NCBI GenBank assembly: GCA_020073165.1
Contig: JAIQFP010000025.1
Location: 1-64,000 of the forward strand
Length of the DNA stretch: 64,000 bases
Source: Terriglobia bacterium
GTDB lineage: Bacteria > Acidobacteriota > Terriglobia > Terriglobales > Acidobacteriaceae
Direction: 5' to 3'
A model generated the notes under the pieces. It was not told where the DNA came from. It saw nothing but the letters and a program-made list of their open reading frames with translations, and did no database searches. Shown one piece after another: positions 24,445 through 34,652 of the stretch. Made by a program: the position numbers and the translations under genes. Numbering within the stretch: the first letter of the stretch is position 1; every line of letters begins with the position of its first letter.

Positions 24445-25193
24445 CTCCCCGCCAAGCTCCCCGCCGTCTCCGCGCCGTCAATCGTGTACACATGTCCCGT
24501 CATGTAGGCGGCGTCTTCCGACGCCAGAAACGCGAACAGTGCCGCGATCTCCTCCGGCTTGGCATGGCGGCGCAGGGGAATCTTACTGTTGACCTCCTCC
24601 AGCATGGCATCGGTGTACTCGGCGCGCTGCATGGGGGTGAGCACGTAGCCCGGAGCGACGGCGCAGACCCGTACTTTGGGAGCGAGTTCGAGTGCAATGG
24701 ATTTTGTCAACTCGATCACTCCGGCCTTGGTGGCGTTGTAATCGGCGTAGTAAGGGTATCCCACGATTCCGTTGGTGGAGGCGGTTTGCAGGATGACTCC
24801 GCCGTTGTGGCGCACCATATGGCGAGCCGCGGCCTGTGCCATATAAAAGACGCCGGTCAGGTTGACGGCGATGACTTTGTCCCACTCGTCGGGAGTGATG
24901 TCGAGAAAATTGTGGCGAATGCTGATGCCGGCGTTGTTGATGAGGACATCGAGGCCGCCCATGAGCTGGATGGCGTCGGCAACGGCGGCTTCGACCTGCT
25001 TCAGGATGGAGACATCGGCATCAACCGTTCCTGCCAGGTCCGGCAACTCTTGATGGATTCGCTCGCGGGCCTTGGCGTCGCGGTCGAGGACCACGACGGC
25101 CGAGCCTTCTTCGAGAAAGCGGGCAGCGGTGGCGGCCCCGATGCCGCTGGCGCCTCCCGTGATGAGCACACGTTTGCCTTCCAGACCTCGCAT
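24441..25193 (-). CDS. Short-chain dehydrogenase/reductase
   Basis: Encodes 250 residues from ATG 25193. It has TGGASGIG, NNAGI, a Thr/Ser active-site region TASTNGIVG, Y-N-A-T-K and a PGYVLTPM segment. The Asp after the first strand (VVLDRDAK) indicates NAD preference. This is the first gene of the leftward SDR operon, and translation of the following secreted protein is coupled to it. Substrate unknown; sugar or sugar-acid dehydrogenases of this type are common in Acidobacteriota. Confidence 0.87.
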   Translation of the reverse strand: MRGLEGKRVLITGGASGIGAATAARFLEEGSAVVVLDRDAKARERIHQELPDLAGTVDADVSILKQVEAAVADAIQLMGGLDVLINNAGISIRHNFLDITPDEWDKVIAVNLTGVFYMAQAAARHMVRHNGGVILQTASTNGIVGYPYYADYNATKAGVIELTKSIALELAPKVRVCAVAPGYVLTPMQRAEYTDAMLEEVNSKIPLRRHAKPEEIAALFAFLASEDAAYMTGHVYTIDGAETAGSLAGR

Positions 25194-25325
25194 GGGTTCC
25201 TCGCAAAGCGGAAGTTGTTCAAGGAAGTCAGGATAAACGACGGGGAGGGTTGTGGCTAGCAGCTGTGATGGCGAATGGGTCCGAGAACCTCGGCTACTGT
25301 TTCTGGCAGTCGAATGTGATCGTGT

Positions 25326-25805
25326 TTACGCCTCCAAGTCCACCAAGCTCGTGCCTGCTTGATCAGGTTGATCGTGAAATATTGCGTCCGTGGCTCGCGG
25401 AGTCTGCACAACGTGGCTCAGCAGAAACCCCTCCGCACAACCAAACCACAAAACATCCCTGGCACCGGTCAGCAGGTAGTCTGCATACCCTTGCCAAGGT
25501 CTCAAGAAGGTTCGCTTGCTGCGACCCTGCCAGACAAGAACATCCACGTGCCCTTTATCGCGATAGTCCACGTCGATCAAGACATGGTAGCTGGTCACCC
25601 TCGACGGGACGCGAGCGCGGGACAAATCGGGCTCAGGCGGAAGTGGTTGACACGACGCATCGGGTTCCAGCACGCCGTCTTGAATTGCAAGATTCGCGGA
25701 ATAGTAGCCCGTAGGACTGTTGTAGAGCTTGCCAGTGACGGTGAGAGTACACCGGCGCAACGTTTCAGCATGCCTCCACGCCTCATCGTGGAACACGAGT
25801 TCCAC
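25326..25805 (-). CDS. Hypothetical protein, possibly 5'-truncated
   Basis: Encodes 159 residues from GTG 25805. The middle is well-formed: CTLTVTGKLYNSPTGYYSAN, ARVPSRVTSYHVLIDVDY, RPWQGYADYLLTG and WFGCAEGFLL, with four Cys. It looks like an exported beta-rich protein. In frame upstream of the GTG lies a signal-peptide-like end (HVLAIAPASRQPACGEAEVE) with no start codon, and that DNA overlaps the 3' end of the next gene. The original 5' end may therefore have been lost or frameshifted. No family assigned. Confidence 0.5.
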   Translation of the reverse strand: MELVFHDEAWRHAETLRRCTLTVTGKLYNSPTGYYSANLAIQDGVLEPDASCQPLPPEPDLSRARVPSRVTSYHVLIDVDYRDKGHVDVLVWQGRSKRTFLRPWQGYADYLLTGARDVLWFGCAEGFLLSHVVQTPRATDAIFHDQPDQAGTSLVDLEA

Positions 25806-25831
25806 TTCGGCTTCGCCGCACGCAGGCTGGC

Positions 25832-25853
25832 GGGACGCCGGCGCTATGGCTAG
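25832..25853. repeat. Dispersed repeat with a GACGCCGGCGCTA core
   Basis: A 22-bp segment with core GACGCCGGCGCTA covers the stop codon of the RMD1-like gene. A copy with one mismatch is at 44030-44051, at the 3' end of the aldehyde dehydrogenase gene, and a reverse-complement core is at 49497-49509. The repeat sits at gene ends and is palindromic in part (GCCGGC). Confidence 0.5.
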
Positions 25854-26995
25854 AACATGCTTCCCCGAAACAGGTAGACCAGTTCGATCACCAGAATAAT
25901 GACCACTGTGAGTTCGAGGAAGAAGGCCCGGCTCTGGTTGAACTGGTCCACCATGAAGCGGTAGAGCTCCTCGGCGGTGTGCACCTTCTGCGTGACCAGG
26001 TCTTTGTAGTCGGGGACGCCGACCTTGGCGGCAGCCACTTTGTAGAGGCGCGCGGAGAACATGTCGCTGAGGAACTTGATGGCGTTGTCGGCGTGTTCGG
26101 TGAGCTCGCTTACGTCGAGCAGGACAGTATGCAGCTTGGTGGCAGCACGCGCCAGGCGCCAGCGGGCGAGCATACCGGTGCCTTTGTCCAGAGAAGCGTA
26201 AACTCCCTCCAACTCGCGGGTGAGGAACTCGTCGTAGTGACGGAACTCCAGTAACTGCGAGTTGGCGTATTCGAGTAATTGGATGGCGGTCTCGGCGCCA
26301 GACGCGCTGTCGTAAAGAAACGCAGCGTTGTAGCCAATGACGGCGAGGTCGTTGGGATAGTACGAAATGCGCGATTGCAGGATTTCTGTGCGCTCCCCGT
26401 CGGAAAGCTGAGCGGTCTCACCGCGCACAATCTGGGCAATGCGCTCTCCGTGGGAATTGACCAGGTCGGCGGCGGAGGGGCAGCCGGGGACCTCGCGCAC
26501 ATGGAAGATAAAGTAATCTTCGCTCAGCCACTCGGCATAGGGCTTGACCAGGGCGGGAGCAGCGCGCTCCAGCTTCTGGTGAGCAATGCGGGAAGCGTGC
26601 CCCGCGAAATCCACATCCCAGACCCAGCGGCTGCCCAGGCGGACCAGCATGTCCCAGTCGCCGGAGAAGGGAAGCTCAAAAACCACGCTAAGCACGCCAT
26701 AGTCGTAGTACTTGATCTGGCCATGCAGGCGCTCGCCGGTCTCCAGTACCAGGGGCTCGATTGACTCCACAACCGGGGGTCGCTGGTAGCGAATGTAGCC
26801 GGGAGTGGGGTGCTTGAAACTGGGCTGCTCCACAGTGCGGGCGCCGAAGATTTCACGCAACTGGTCGAGACGGATTTCTTCGCAGACGTCGAACTGGATC
26901 AGGACGAGGACCGAGCCGTGGAGCGAGGTCTCCGATGCGGCGGGGACCTGGGACCGGGTGGCGGTTTCAGTTTGCGTGTCCGGGGTCATACACAC
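25850..26995 (-). CDS. RMD1/DUF155-like membrane protein
   Basis: Encodes 381 residues. The N-terminal half has the pattern GQIKYYDYGVLSVVFELPF, and the C-terminal half has long helices (AETAIQLLEYANSQLLEFRHYDEFL, LYRFMVDQFNQSRAFFLELTVV) leading to one C-terminal membrane helix, ELTVVIILVIELVYLF, and a short basic tail. This layout matches the RMD1/Sif2 (DUF155) family, inner-membrane or mitochondrial proteins of unclear function related to RMND1. Assignment is by architecture only. The 3' end carries the dispersed GACGCCGGCGCTA repeat. The gene is alone on its strand, upstream of the truncated hypothetical. Confidence 0.62.
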   Translation of the reverse strand: MCMTPDTQTETATRSQVPAASETSLHGSVLVLIQFDVCEEIRLDQLREIFGARTVEQPSFKHPTPGYIRYQRPPVVESIEPLVLETGERLHGQIKYYDYGVLSVVFELPFSGDWDMLVRLGSRWVWDVDFAGHASRIAHQKLERAAPALVKPYAEWLSEDYFIFHVREVPGCPSAADLVNSHGERIAQIVRGETAQLSDGERTEILQSRISYYPNDLAVIGYNAAFLYDSASGAETAIQLLEYANSQLLEFRHYDEFLTRELEGVYASLDKGTGMLARWRLARAATKLHTVLLDVSELTEHADNAIKFLSDMFSARLYKVAAAKVGVPDYKDLVTQKVHTAEELYRFMVDQFNQSRAFFLELTVVIILVIELVYLFRGSMF

Positions 26996-27214
26996 CGTCC
27001 GTGCAGAGACTGGCAGGGACCGACCGAAGCTTCAGTACAAAGGCACGCCCCGGCCTCGTGCGATATTAGCACCAGCTTGGCAGGGGCATTACATCTGCGG
27101 GTTCTCCAAGGCATTCGTGGAAGTATAAAGTCTTCATCATCAATAGCTTGAATTGGACATGCCCTCTCCACGCTTCGCTCGGCAGACGGCCGAGGCGGCC
27201 GCCGCTACGTGGGC

Positions 27215-30200
27215 TTAGCTACGGCGAGTGGCTGCCCACAGCAGGGCTGCGCCGGCGGCGACTCCAGCCGCGGCCAGGCCAGCGCGCTGCATCGAGGATT
27301 GCACCTGTTTCTCGCGTCGTCGCACAGAGGCTCGCTCCGGGTACGGTCCGACAGGACCGAGCGGACCTTCGCGCAATGCCATCTGGATAACTTCCGCCAA
27401 GTGCATGGCATGGCGGTCCGTGCATTGGGCAATCTGTTCGCGGCAACTGAAACCGTCGGCGATGATGAGGTTGTCCGGCGAGGCGTTGCGGACCGCGGGC
27501 AGGAGTTCGAGCTCTCCGATGGCGACTGACACGTCGTACTTGTCACGCTCGAAGCCGAACGAGCCCGCCATGCCGCAGCAGCCGGGTGCGGGGGCTTCGT
27601 AAGCGACTCCCATCTTCTTCAGGACCGACTCTTCATCGGTCATCTTCATCACTGACTTGTGATGGCAGTGGCCATGGACCAGCGCCTTGCGGGACAGCCT
27701 GGGCGGCTGAAAGTGCTGGGCTTTCTTTTCTAGGAATTCGCTCAGTAGAAAGGTCTGCTGCGACAACCGGCGGGCGCGCACGTCGTTGGGAAAAAGATTG
27801 ATCAGTTCGTCGCGGAAGACGGCGGCACAGCTCGGCTCGAGCGCAACAATGGAAATTCCCGTATCGATTTCTTCGGCCAGGGTGTCGAGAGTATCCAGCA
27901 ACAGGCTCTTGGCGCGGTCGAGCATACCGAAATCGTAGAGAGGGCGTCCGCAGCAGAGGCTTGCGAGCGGCAGCAGCACGCGGAACCCGGCGGCTTCGAG
28001 GACTTCGACGGCCGCTTTGGCGGTGTCCGGCAAAAAGTAGTTATTGAAGGTGTCGGGCCACAGCACGACCGGAGTGGCTCCCACATTGCGCGGCTGCCGC
28101 CGCTGGAACCAGTCACGGAACGTCTGCGGCGCAACCGCCGGAATACTCCGCTCCATCGGGATTCCCACCACCAGCTTGGCAATATCGCGCAAGAACGGAA
28201 GTTGCGTCGTCAGGTTCACCAACCCGGGCAGGTTCGAAGCCAGTCTCGCCCAAATATCAATATTGCCGAAAGCGTAGGCACTGCGCGGGCGCAAGCGGTC
28301 CTCGTAGTAGTGGGAAAGAAATTCCGCTTTGTAGGTGGCCACATCCACACCCACGGGGCAATCGCTCTTGCAGCCCTTGCAGGCTAGGCAGAGGTCGAGC
28401 GAGTTCTTGACGTGCTCATCACGCCAGCCGTCGCGGATCACGTCGCGCCTGGTCATCTCCCAAAGCAGGTGGGCGCGGCCGCGAGTGGAGTGCTCTTCGT
28501 CGCGGGTAGCGCGGAAGCTGGGGCACATCACGCCACCTTCGTCGCGGCGGCACTTCCCCACTCCCACGCAGCGCAACGTGGCATGCGCGAGACTGCCGTG
28601 GTCCTCGGGATACTGAAAATGGGTTGGCTGATCCCAGACGGGCACGTCCGCCCCCGGCCGCAGGTTCTCGTCCAAGCGATAGGGTTCGACCACCTTGCCG
28701 GGATTCATCTTCCATTCCGGATCCCAGAGTGCCTTGAATTCGCAGAACGCCTTTACCAGTTCGGGGCCAAACATCCGCGGGAGTAACTCCGCGCGCGACT
28801 GCCCGTCGCCATGCTCGCCGGACAGCGAGCCGCCGTAGCTGACCACGACATCTGCGCACTCTTCTACGAACTTGCGGTACTTGCGAACGCCCTCGCGCGT
28901 CTGCATGTCGAAATTGGTGCGAGTGTGCACACAGGCGTGGCCGAAGTGTCCGTAGAGCACCCCGTAATAGCCGTATCTGTCCATCAGCTTGCGGAAGTCG
29001 CGGAGATACTTGCCGAGATTTTCCGGGGCGACGGCGGCATCCTCCCAACCTTCCCAGGTCAGCGGTTCGCCGGGGACATGCGAAGTCGCGCCCAGGCCGG
29101 ACTCTCGAATGTCCCACACCCGCCGGGCTTGCTGCTTGTCGATGAACAAACGCATCTGCGGCGGGCTCGAGCTGCGGCCCAGGGATTCCATGAGCCCACG
29201 GGCTTGGGCTTCGGCCTCTGACGCGGTTGAAGCCCCGAATTCTGCCAGCAGCCAGCCTCCGCCCTCGGGCAACAAGGCCAGTCCCTCGGAGTTGAGTTTC
29301 TTCCTCCTGGTGTACTCAATCAGCAGATCATCCATGCCCTCAAGGCCGATTGGCTTGTGGACCATGATGTCGGGGACGTGATCGGCACACTGGTAAATGT
29401 CCGGATAAGCGATGACGAGGAGCACTCGTGCGGAGGGGCTCTCCACCAGGCGACAGGTGGCTTCGAGCACCGTCACGCACGTGCCTTCCGAGCCAACCAG
29501 CGCCCGGGCGACGTGGAAACCATTTTCCGGCAGCAGGAAATTCAGGTTGTATCCCGAGACCCGCCGCGGAATGTTGGGATAACGCTGGCGGATCAGGTCC
29601 CCGTAGGTCGCAGCCAGCCCCTGCAGCCCGGCGTAGATCTGGCCCCGGCGTCCGCCTTCGCGGATGATTCGTTCCAACTCCTCGCTGCTGGTCTGCCCCA
29701 CTCGCATGAGCAGGCCGTCATAGGTGAGGATATCCAGTTCTTCAATATTGTCGTCGGTCTTGCCCGCCATGACCGAGTGCACGCCGCAGGAGTTGTTCCC
29801 AATCATGCCACCCAGGGTGCAGCGGTCGTGGGTGGCAGGGTCGGGCCCGAAGGTCAGGTGGTACCGCTCGGCCGCCGTGCGCAGGTGATCGAGGACTACT
29901 CCCGGCTGGACGCGCGCGACGCGGCGCGCGGGATCAACCTGCAGAATCCCATCCAGGTACTTCGACATGTCAATCACGACAGCTACGTTGCAGCACTGTC
30001 CGGCGAGCGAGGTGCCGCCGCCTCGGCACAGGATGGGAGCGCCGAATTCACGGGCAAGAGCAACCGTGGTAATGACATCATCAATGTCCCGGGGAAGGAC
30101 GACTCCGATGGGGACCTGGCGGTAGCTGGAGCCGTCGGTAGCGTAGAGGGCGCGGCTGCCTTTGTCGAACCGCACCTCGCCGCGAAGGTGACGGCGCAGG

Positions 30201-30277
30201 GCTGTAGCCAGTGCGGAGGCGTCCACTGCGGCCGACTTCGCCAGTTGCGCCAGGGTTGCGAATGTCGGGGATGACAT
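27215..30277 (-). CDS. Fused FAD/iron-sulfur oxidoreductase (D-lactate or glycolate dehydrogenase type)
   Basis: Encodes 1020 residues from ATG 30277. An FAD-binding type-4 domain comes first (PILCRGGGTSLAGQCCNVAVVIDMS, then DPATHDRCTLGGMIGNNSCG), followed by the FAD-oxidase C-terminal domain with GHFGHACVHTR and GEHGDGQSR. Next is a 4Fe-4S ferredoxin domain (CVGVGKCRR and LCLACKGCKSDCP) and two CCG domains (SLCCGRPL and CCGMAGSFG). The C-terminus ends in a single helix-like Ala-rich stretch that may be a membrane anchor. Such single-chain enzymes oxidise D-lactate, glycolate or D-2-hydroxy acids and pass electrons to the membrane chain. The substrate is not decided by sequence. Confidence 0.88.
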   Translation of the reverse strand: MSSPTFATLAQLAKSAAVDASALATALRRHLRGEVRFDKGSRALYATDGSSYRQVPIGVVLPRDIDDVITTVALAREFGAPILCRGGGTSLAGQCCNVAVVIDMSKYLDGILQVDPARRVARVQPGVVLDHLRTAAERYHLTFGPDPATHDRCTLGGMIGNNSCGVHSVMAGKTDDNIEELDILTYDGLLMRVGQTSSEELERIIREGGRRGQIYAGLQGLAATYGDLIRQRYPNIPRRVSGYNLNFLLPENGFHVARALVGSEGTCVTVLEATCRLVESPSARVLLVIAYPDIYQCADHVPDIMVHKPIGLEGMDDLLIEYTRRKKLNSEGLALLPEGGGWLLAEFGASTASEAEAQARGLMESLGRSSSPPQMRLFIDKQQARRVWDIRESGLGATSHVPGEPLTWEGWEDAAVAPENLGKYLRDFRKLMDRYGYYGVLYGHFGHACVHTRTNFDMQTREGVRKYRKFVEECADVVVSYGGSLSGEHGDGQSRAELLPRMFGPELVKAFCEFKALWDPEWKMNPGKVVEPYRLDENLRPGADVPVWDQPTHFQYPEDHGSLAHATLRCVGVGKCRRDEGGVMCPSFRATRDEEHSTRGRAHLLWEMTRRDVIRDGWRDEHVKNSLDLCLACKGCKSDCPVGVDVATYKAEFLSHYYEDRLRPRSAYAFGNIDIWARLASNLPGLVNLTTQLPFLRDIAKLVVGIPMERSIPAVAPQTFRDWFQRRQPRNVGATPVVLWPDTFNNYFLPDTAKAAVEVLEAAGFRVLLPLASLCCGRPLYDFGMLDRAKSLLLDTLDTLAEEIDTGISIVALEPSCAAVFRDELINLFPNDVRARRLSQQTFLLSEFLEKKAQHFQPPRLSRKALVHGHCHHKSVMKMTDEESVLKKMGVAYEAPAPGCCGMAGSFGFERDKYDVSVAIGELELLPAVRNASPDNLIIADGFSCREQIAQCTDRHAMHLAEVIQMALREGPLGPVGPYPERASVRRREKQVQSSMQRAGLAAAGVAAGAALLWAATRRS

Positions 30278-30301
30278 CAGTTCTCAGTTCCCGCTTCTCA
30301 G
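30278..30301. repeat. Second copy of the CAGTTCTCAG-type repeat
   Basis: CAGTTCTCAG followed by a degenerate copy and another TTCTCAG overlaps the region immediately upstream of the FAD/iron-sulfur gene. It matches the repeat at 12558-12588. Confidence 0.4.
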
Positions 30302-30322
30302 TCTTGCTCTGAGTTGCGTCAG

Positions 30323-30955
30323 CTAGTCACTGGAACCGCTGGAGGGAGCTCCCTTGCCGCTGACGTTGGCGATGTGGATCACGGTCTTGCCGTCTTCCGG
30401 TTCGATGTTGATGGTAATGATGTTCTTGTCCGCGGTGGAAACGATCGCGTAGTGATTCTCATCAGCGACGGAGACGTTGGCGTTGGGAAACTGCGACTTG
30501 TAGAACTCAGCAACCTTCTCCGGCGGATCGTCGGTTTCGAACTGGGCTGCGACGCTGTGCATCCCGCCAAAACTCACGTCTGCCGCCTTGCCCTTCAACA
30601 CCTTGGCTCCGGGGTAGAGCGCCACTCCCAGATTCCGCGCGGCATCGCTGGGATTATCCGTGCTCTCCACCGTGCCGAAAGGAGTCTCGACGCGCACATT
30701 GCCACTTTTCTGTTCCACATGGGTCCTGCTGGCGATGCGCCAGCCGATGAAAGCCGCCGTACCCGCACCCAGGATGCCCAGGGCGAAAATGACGGCCACC
30801 ACAATGAGCACAATCTTGAGGCCGCTGCTGCTCTGGGCCGGTGGCGTCGCCGGAGCGGCAGCACTCACCGCGGCCGCGGGCACACCGGCTCCGCATTTGG
30901 GACAGAACTTCGCCGCAGGTTCCAGGGTTGTACCGCAGGAATTACAGAACGCCAT
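30323..30955 (-). CDS. Zinc-ribbon membrane protein
   Basis: Encodes 210 residues from ATG 30955. The N-terminus is a rubredoxin-like zinc ribbon with Cys 4, 7, 18 and 21, a Pro/Ala-rich linker, and one membrane helix (KIVLIVVAVIFALGILGAGTAAFIG). The C-terminal half is an exported alpha/beta domain containing GVALYPGAKVLKG and FETDDPPEKVAEFYKSQFPNA. The ribbon would stay in the cytoplasm. A paralogue at 49655 shares the ribbon-linker-helix plan but a different outer domain. Domain function unknown. Confidence 0.78.
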   Translation of the reverse strand: MAFCNSCGTTLEPAAKFCPKCGAGVPAAAVSAAAPATPPAQSSSGLKIVLIVVAVIFALGILGAGTAAFIGWRIASRTHVEQKSGNVRVETPFGTVESTDNPSDAARNLGVALYPGAKVLKGKAADVSFGGMHSVAAQFETDDPPEKVAEFYKSQFPNANVSVADENHYAIVSTADKNIITINIEPEDGKTVIHIANVSGKGAPSSGSSD

Positions 30956-31034
30956 AGGTCACCTCGCGCCGCTTGTTTTGTATAGACGACGGAGTATATC
31001 GCAGGTCGGGCAGAGCTGTCGGTGCTTACGCGCC

Positions 31035-31322
31035 TCAGCTCCAGAGCCGGGTGCCGTAGTCCGCCAAGGTCAGCCCGAGCAGCAGCAGCAGCCAGAAAAG
31101 GCCAGCCAGGATCACCACCTTGGTCATTTTCTCGCTGGCGCCCTTCACGTGCATGAAGAAAAGCACTACCAGCAACGCCTTGACCGTGGCGATGCCCAGG
31201 GCCAGAATCGGGTTCAGCGGCCCCAGATTGATGAAGGCGGCGCCTACCGTGGTCGCGGTGAGGACCAGGAGGATGGCGAAGATCAGGATGTAAAAGCCTA
31301 CGGAACTCGAATGTTCTGCCAT
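31035..31322 (-). CDS. coxD: Cytochrome c oxidase subunit IV (caa3 type)
   Basis: Encodes 95 residues with three membrane helices: GFYILIFAILLVLTATTVGAAF, LALGIATVKALLVVLFFMHV and VILAGLFWLLLLLGLTLADY. The AxxKAxLVxxFFMHxK pattern in the middle helix is the mark of subunit IV of caa3/bo-type oxidases, where it supports assembly and proton transfer. It is the last gene of the respiratory operon and starts 7 bp downstream of the coxC stop. Confidence 0.88.
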   Translation of the reverse strand: MAEHSSSVGFYILIFAILLVLTATTVGAAFINLGPLNPILALGIATVKALLVVLFFMHVKGASEKMTKVVILAGLFWLLLLLGLTLADYGTRLWS

Positions 31323-31329
31323 AGCGTCC

Positions 31330-32028
31330 TCAACGATGCCGGCTGATCAAGTAGAGCAGCGGGAAAAGATAGATCCACACCACGTCCACAAAGTGCCAGT
31401 ACAAACCCGCCATTTCAATCGGCGTGTAGTAGTCCTTGGTGTAGCGGCCCTTCCAGGCCAGCCAGGTCAGCCCGCTGAACAGCCCCACCCCGATGATCAT
31501 GTGCAGGGCGTGCATCCCGGTCATGACGAAATAAAGCGAAAAGAACATCTCCGCGTGCCGCATGTCGACGGGCGACTGCTCGGGGTGGCCTTGCATGTAT
31601 TCCGGCGCGAAATTAAAGGAGGGCCCGGGCACGTGGTGTTCCTTGAACTTGTCGGTATACTCCACAGCCTTGACGCCCAGGAAGGTGCAGCCCAGAACGA
31701 TGGTGGCCAGCAGATAAAGAACCAACAACTTGCGCTTGCCGTGCCGCGCGGCATGTACCGCCAGCACCACCGTCAAGCTGCTGGTGATCAGGACAGCAGT
31801 ATTGGTTGCACCGAGCTTGATGCTGAGGCTCTGACTGGCGGCGGCAAAGTCGTTGAAGTGCTGCAGGCGATAGATCAGGTAGGCGCAGAACATGCCGCCG
31901 AAGAACATGATTTCGGTGACCAGGAACAGCCACATGCCCAGGCTGGCGGCATTCTTCTGCTGCTCCATCTCGGCGAAGTGGTGCCGCAGTGCCGGATTGG
32001 GTGCGGTGGCGGCGGAGCTATGACTCAC
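31330..32028 (-). CDS. coxC: Cytochrome c oxidase subunit III
   Basis: Encodes 232 residues from GTG 32028, preceded by GGGAGGTG; upstream in-frame sequence is the coxA coding region in another frame. It overlaps the coxA stop by 11 bp. [35 protein letters not shown] opens the first of the helices, followed by [20 protein letters not shown], an [19 protein letters not shown] helix and a final [20 protein letters not shown] helix. Five to six helices, shorter than the seven-helix mitochondrial form, as usual in caa3 operons. It is a core, non-catalytic oxidase subunit. Confidence 0.9.
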   Translation of the reverse strand: MSHSSAATAPNPALRHHFAEMEQQKNAASLGMWLFLVTEIMFFGGMFCAYLIYRLQHFNDFAAASQSLSIKLGATNTAVLITSSLTVVLAVHAARHGKRKLLVLYLLATIVLGCTFLGVKAVEYTDKFKEHHVPGPSFNFAPEYMQGHPEQSPVDMRHAEMFFSLYFVMTGMHALHMIIGVGLFSGLTWLAWKGRYTKDYYTPIEMAGLYWHFVDVVWIYLFPLLYLISRHR

Positions 32029-33658
32029 CCGGCACCTCCCTGTCGGGGATGTGCTCGTAGTCGTAGGCTTCGAAATCCACCACCGGGGTCTCGTCAAAAT
32101 TGTAGGTAGTCGGCGGAGAACTGGTCTTCCATTCCAGTCCGGCCGCATTCCACGGATTATCCGGTGCCAGCTTTCCGTAGCGCATGGACCACAGGAAGTA
32201 GACCATGGGGAGCAGGTAGCCCACACCCAGGATGGTAGAACCCGCGGTGGAAAGCACGTTCAGGATCTGGAACTCGGGCATGTGGGAATAATCCCAGTAG
32301 CGCCTCGGCATCCCCAGATAACCGAGAATGAATTGGGGGAAGAACGTCAGATTGAAGCCGATGAAGACGATCAAGGCGGCCAGCCTGCCCCAACCTTCGG
32401 GATACATGCGACCGGAAATCTTTGGCCACCAGAAATGCATTCCACCCAAGTACCCCATCAGCACCCCGCCCACCATGATGTAGTGGAAGTGTGCTACCAC
32501 GAAATAGGTATCAGTGACGTGCACATCAATGCCCAGTGAGGCCAGGAATAGGCCAGTCAGCCCGCCAATGGTGAACAGGCCCAGAAAACCGAAGGCGTAC
32601 AGCATCGGCGTCTGGTACGAAATCGAACCTTTGTACATGGTCGCGGTCCAGTTGAAGATCTTGATGGCGGAGGGAATCGCGACCAGGAAGCTGAGGAATG
32701 AAAAGACCAGCGCGGCATAAACCGACATGCCGGCGACGAACATATGGTGCGCCCAGACCAGGAATCCAAGCACCGCGATGCCAATGCTGGATAGCGCGAC
32801 GAACTTGTATCCGAAGATGCGCTTGCGCGAGAAGCAGGGAATGATCTCGCTGATGATCCCCATCGAGGGCAGGATCATGATGTAGACCGCAGGATGGGAG
32901 TAGAACCAGAACAAATGCTGAAAGAGGAGCGGATCGCCACCCAGCTTGGGATCGAAGATGCCGAGGTGGAACAGGCGCTCGGCGGCAACCAGCACGATGG
33001 TAATGGCGATCACGGGCGTACCCAGGATCATGATGATGCTGGTGGCATACTGCGACCAGATGAACAGCGGCAGGCGCGACCAGGTCATCCCCGGCGCGCG
33101 CATGCGGTGCACCGTCACGATGAAGTTCAGCCCGGTGAAGATGGAAGAGAAGCCTGCCACGAAAGCAGCCAGTCCGGCTTCGATGATCTTGGTATTAGTG
33201 AAAGCGGTGCTGTAGGGTGTGTAAAACGTCCAGCCAGTGTCCACCCCGCCGGTCAGCATGCAGTGCATGATCAGCACGCCACCGATCATGTAGAGATACC
33301 AGCTCAGGAGGTTGATACGGGGAAAGGCCAGGTCTTTGGCGCCGATCATCATCGGGACCAGAAAATTCCCCAGGGTGGCCGGCACGACCGGGATCAGGAA
33401 GAAGAACACCATCACCATGCCGTGCATGGTGAACAGCTTGTTGTAGGTATCGGCCTGTACCAGGTCGCCGGCCGGAGTCAGCAACTCCAGGCGGATGAGA
33501 AGCGCGAAGAACCCGCCAATGAAGAAAAAGAAGGTAATGGACATCAAATACAGCAGCGCGATGCGCTTGTGGTCGGTGGTCAGCAGCCACGACTTGATGC
33601 CGTACTCCTTGTTAAGGTAGTTCTCGTGTTCGGCGACTGCGATGGCTGTGGTCGACAT
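32018..33658 (-). CDS. coxA: Cytochrome c oxidase subunit I, A2-type
   Basis: Encodes 546 residues from ATG 33658. Heme-copper ligands are visible: the early His in [16 protein letters not shown], the CuB pair in [10 protein letters not shown], the crosslinked Tyr with its His in [11 protein letters not shown], and the two hemes' His in [13 protein letters not shown]. The helix VI segment reads Y-S-H-P-A-V-Y where A1 enzymes have G-H-P-E-V-Y, so the D-channel Glu is missing and a Tyr-Ser pair is present. This defines the A2 subclass known from Rhodothermus and Thermus caa3. It reduces oxygen to water and pumps protons. Confidence 0.93.
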   Translation of the reverse strand: MSTTAIAVAEHENYLNKEYGIKSWLLTTDHKRIALLYLMSITFFFFIGGFFALLIRLELLTPAGDLVQADTYNKLFTMHGMVMVFFFLIPVVPATLGNFLVPMMIGAKDLAFPRINLLSWYLYMIGGVLIMHCMLTGGVDTGWTFYTPYSTAFTNTKIIEAGLAAFVAGFSSIFTGLNFIVTVHRMRAPGMTWSRLPLFIWSQYATSIIMILGTPVIAITIVLVAAERLFHLGIFDPKLGGDPLLFQHLFWFYSHPAVYIMILPSMGIISEIIPCFSRKRIFGYKFVALSSIGIAVLGFLVWAHHMFVAGMSVYAALVFSFLSFLVAIPSAIKIFNWTATMYKGSISYQTPMLYAFGFLGLFTIGGLTGLFLASLGIDVHVTDTYFVVAHFHYIMVGGVLMGYLGGMHFWWPKISGRMYPEGWGRLAALIVFIGFNLTFFPQFILGYLGMPRRYWDYSHMPEFQILNVLSTAGSTILGVGYLLPMVYFLWSMRYGKLAPDNPWNAAGLEWKTSSPPTTYNFDETPVVDFEAYDYEHIPDREVPGES

Positions 33659-33660
33659 TG

Positions 33661-34650
<990 letters not shown>

Positions 34651-34652
34651 AT

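Noticed and set aside
28989-30274. Long plus-strand frames opposite the FAD/iron-sulfur gene
   Set aside because: They follow codon bias of the minus-strand gene and contain no recognisable motif.
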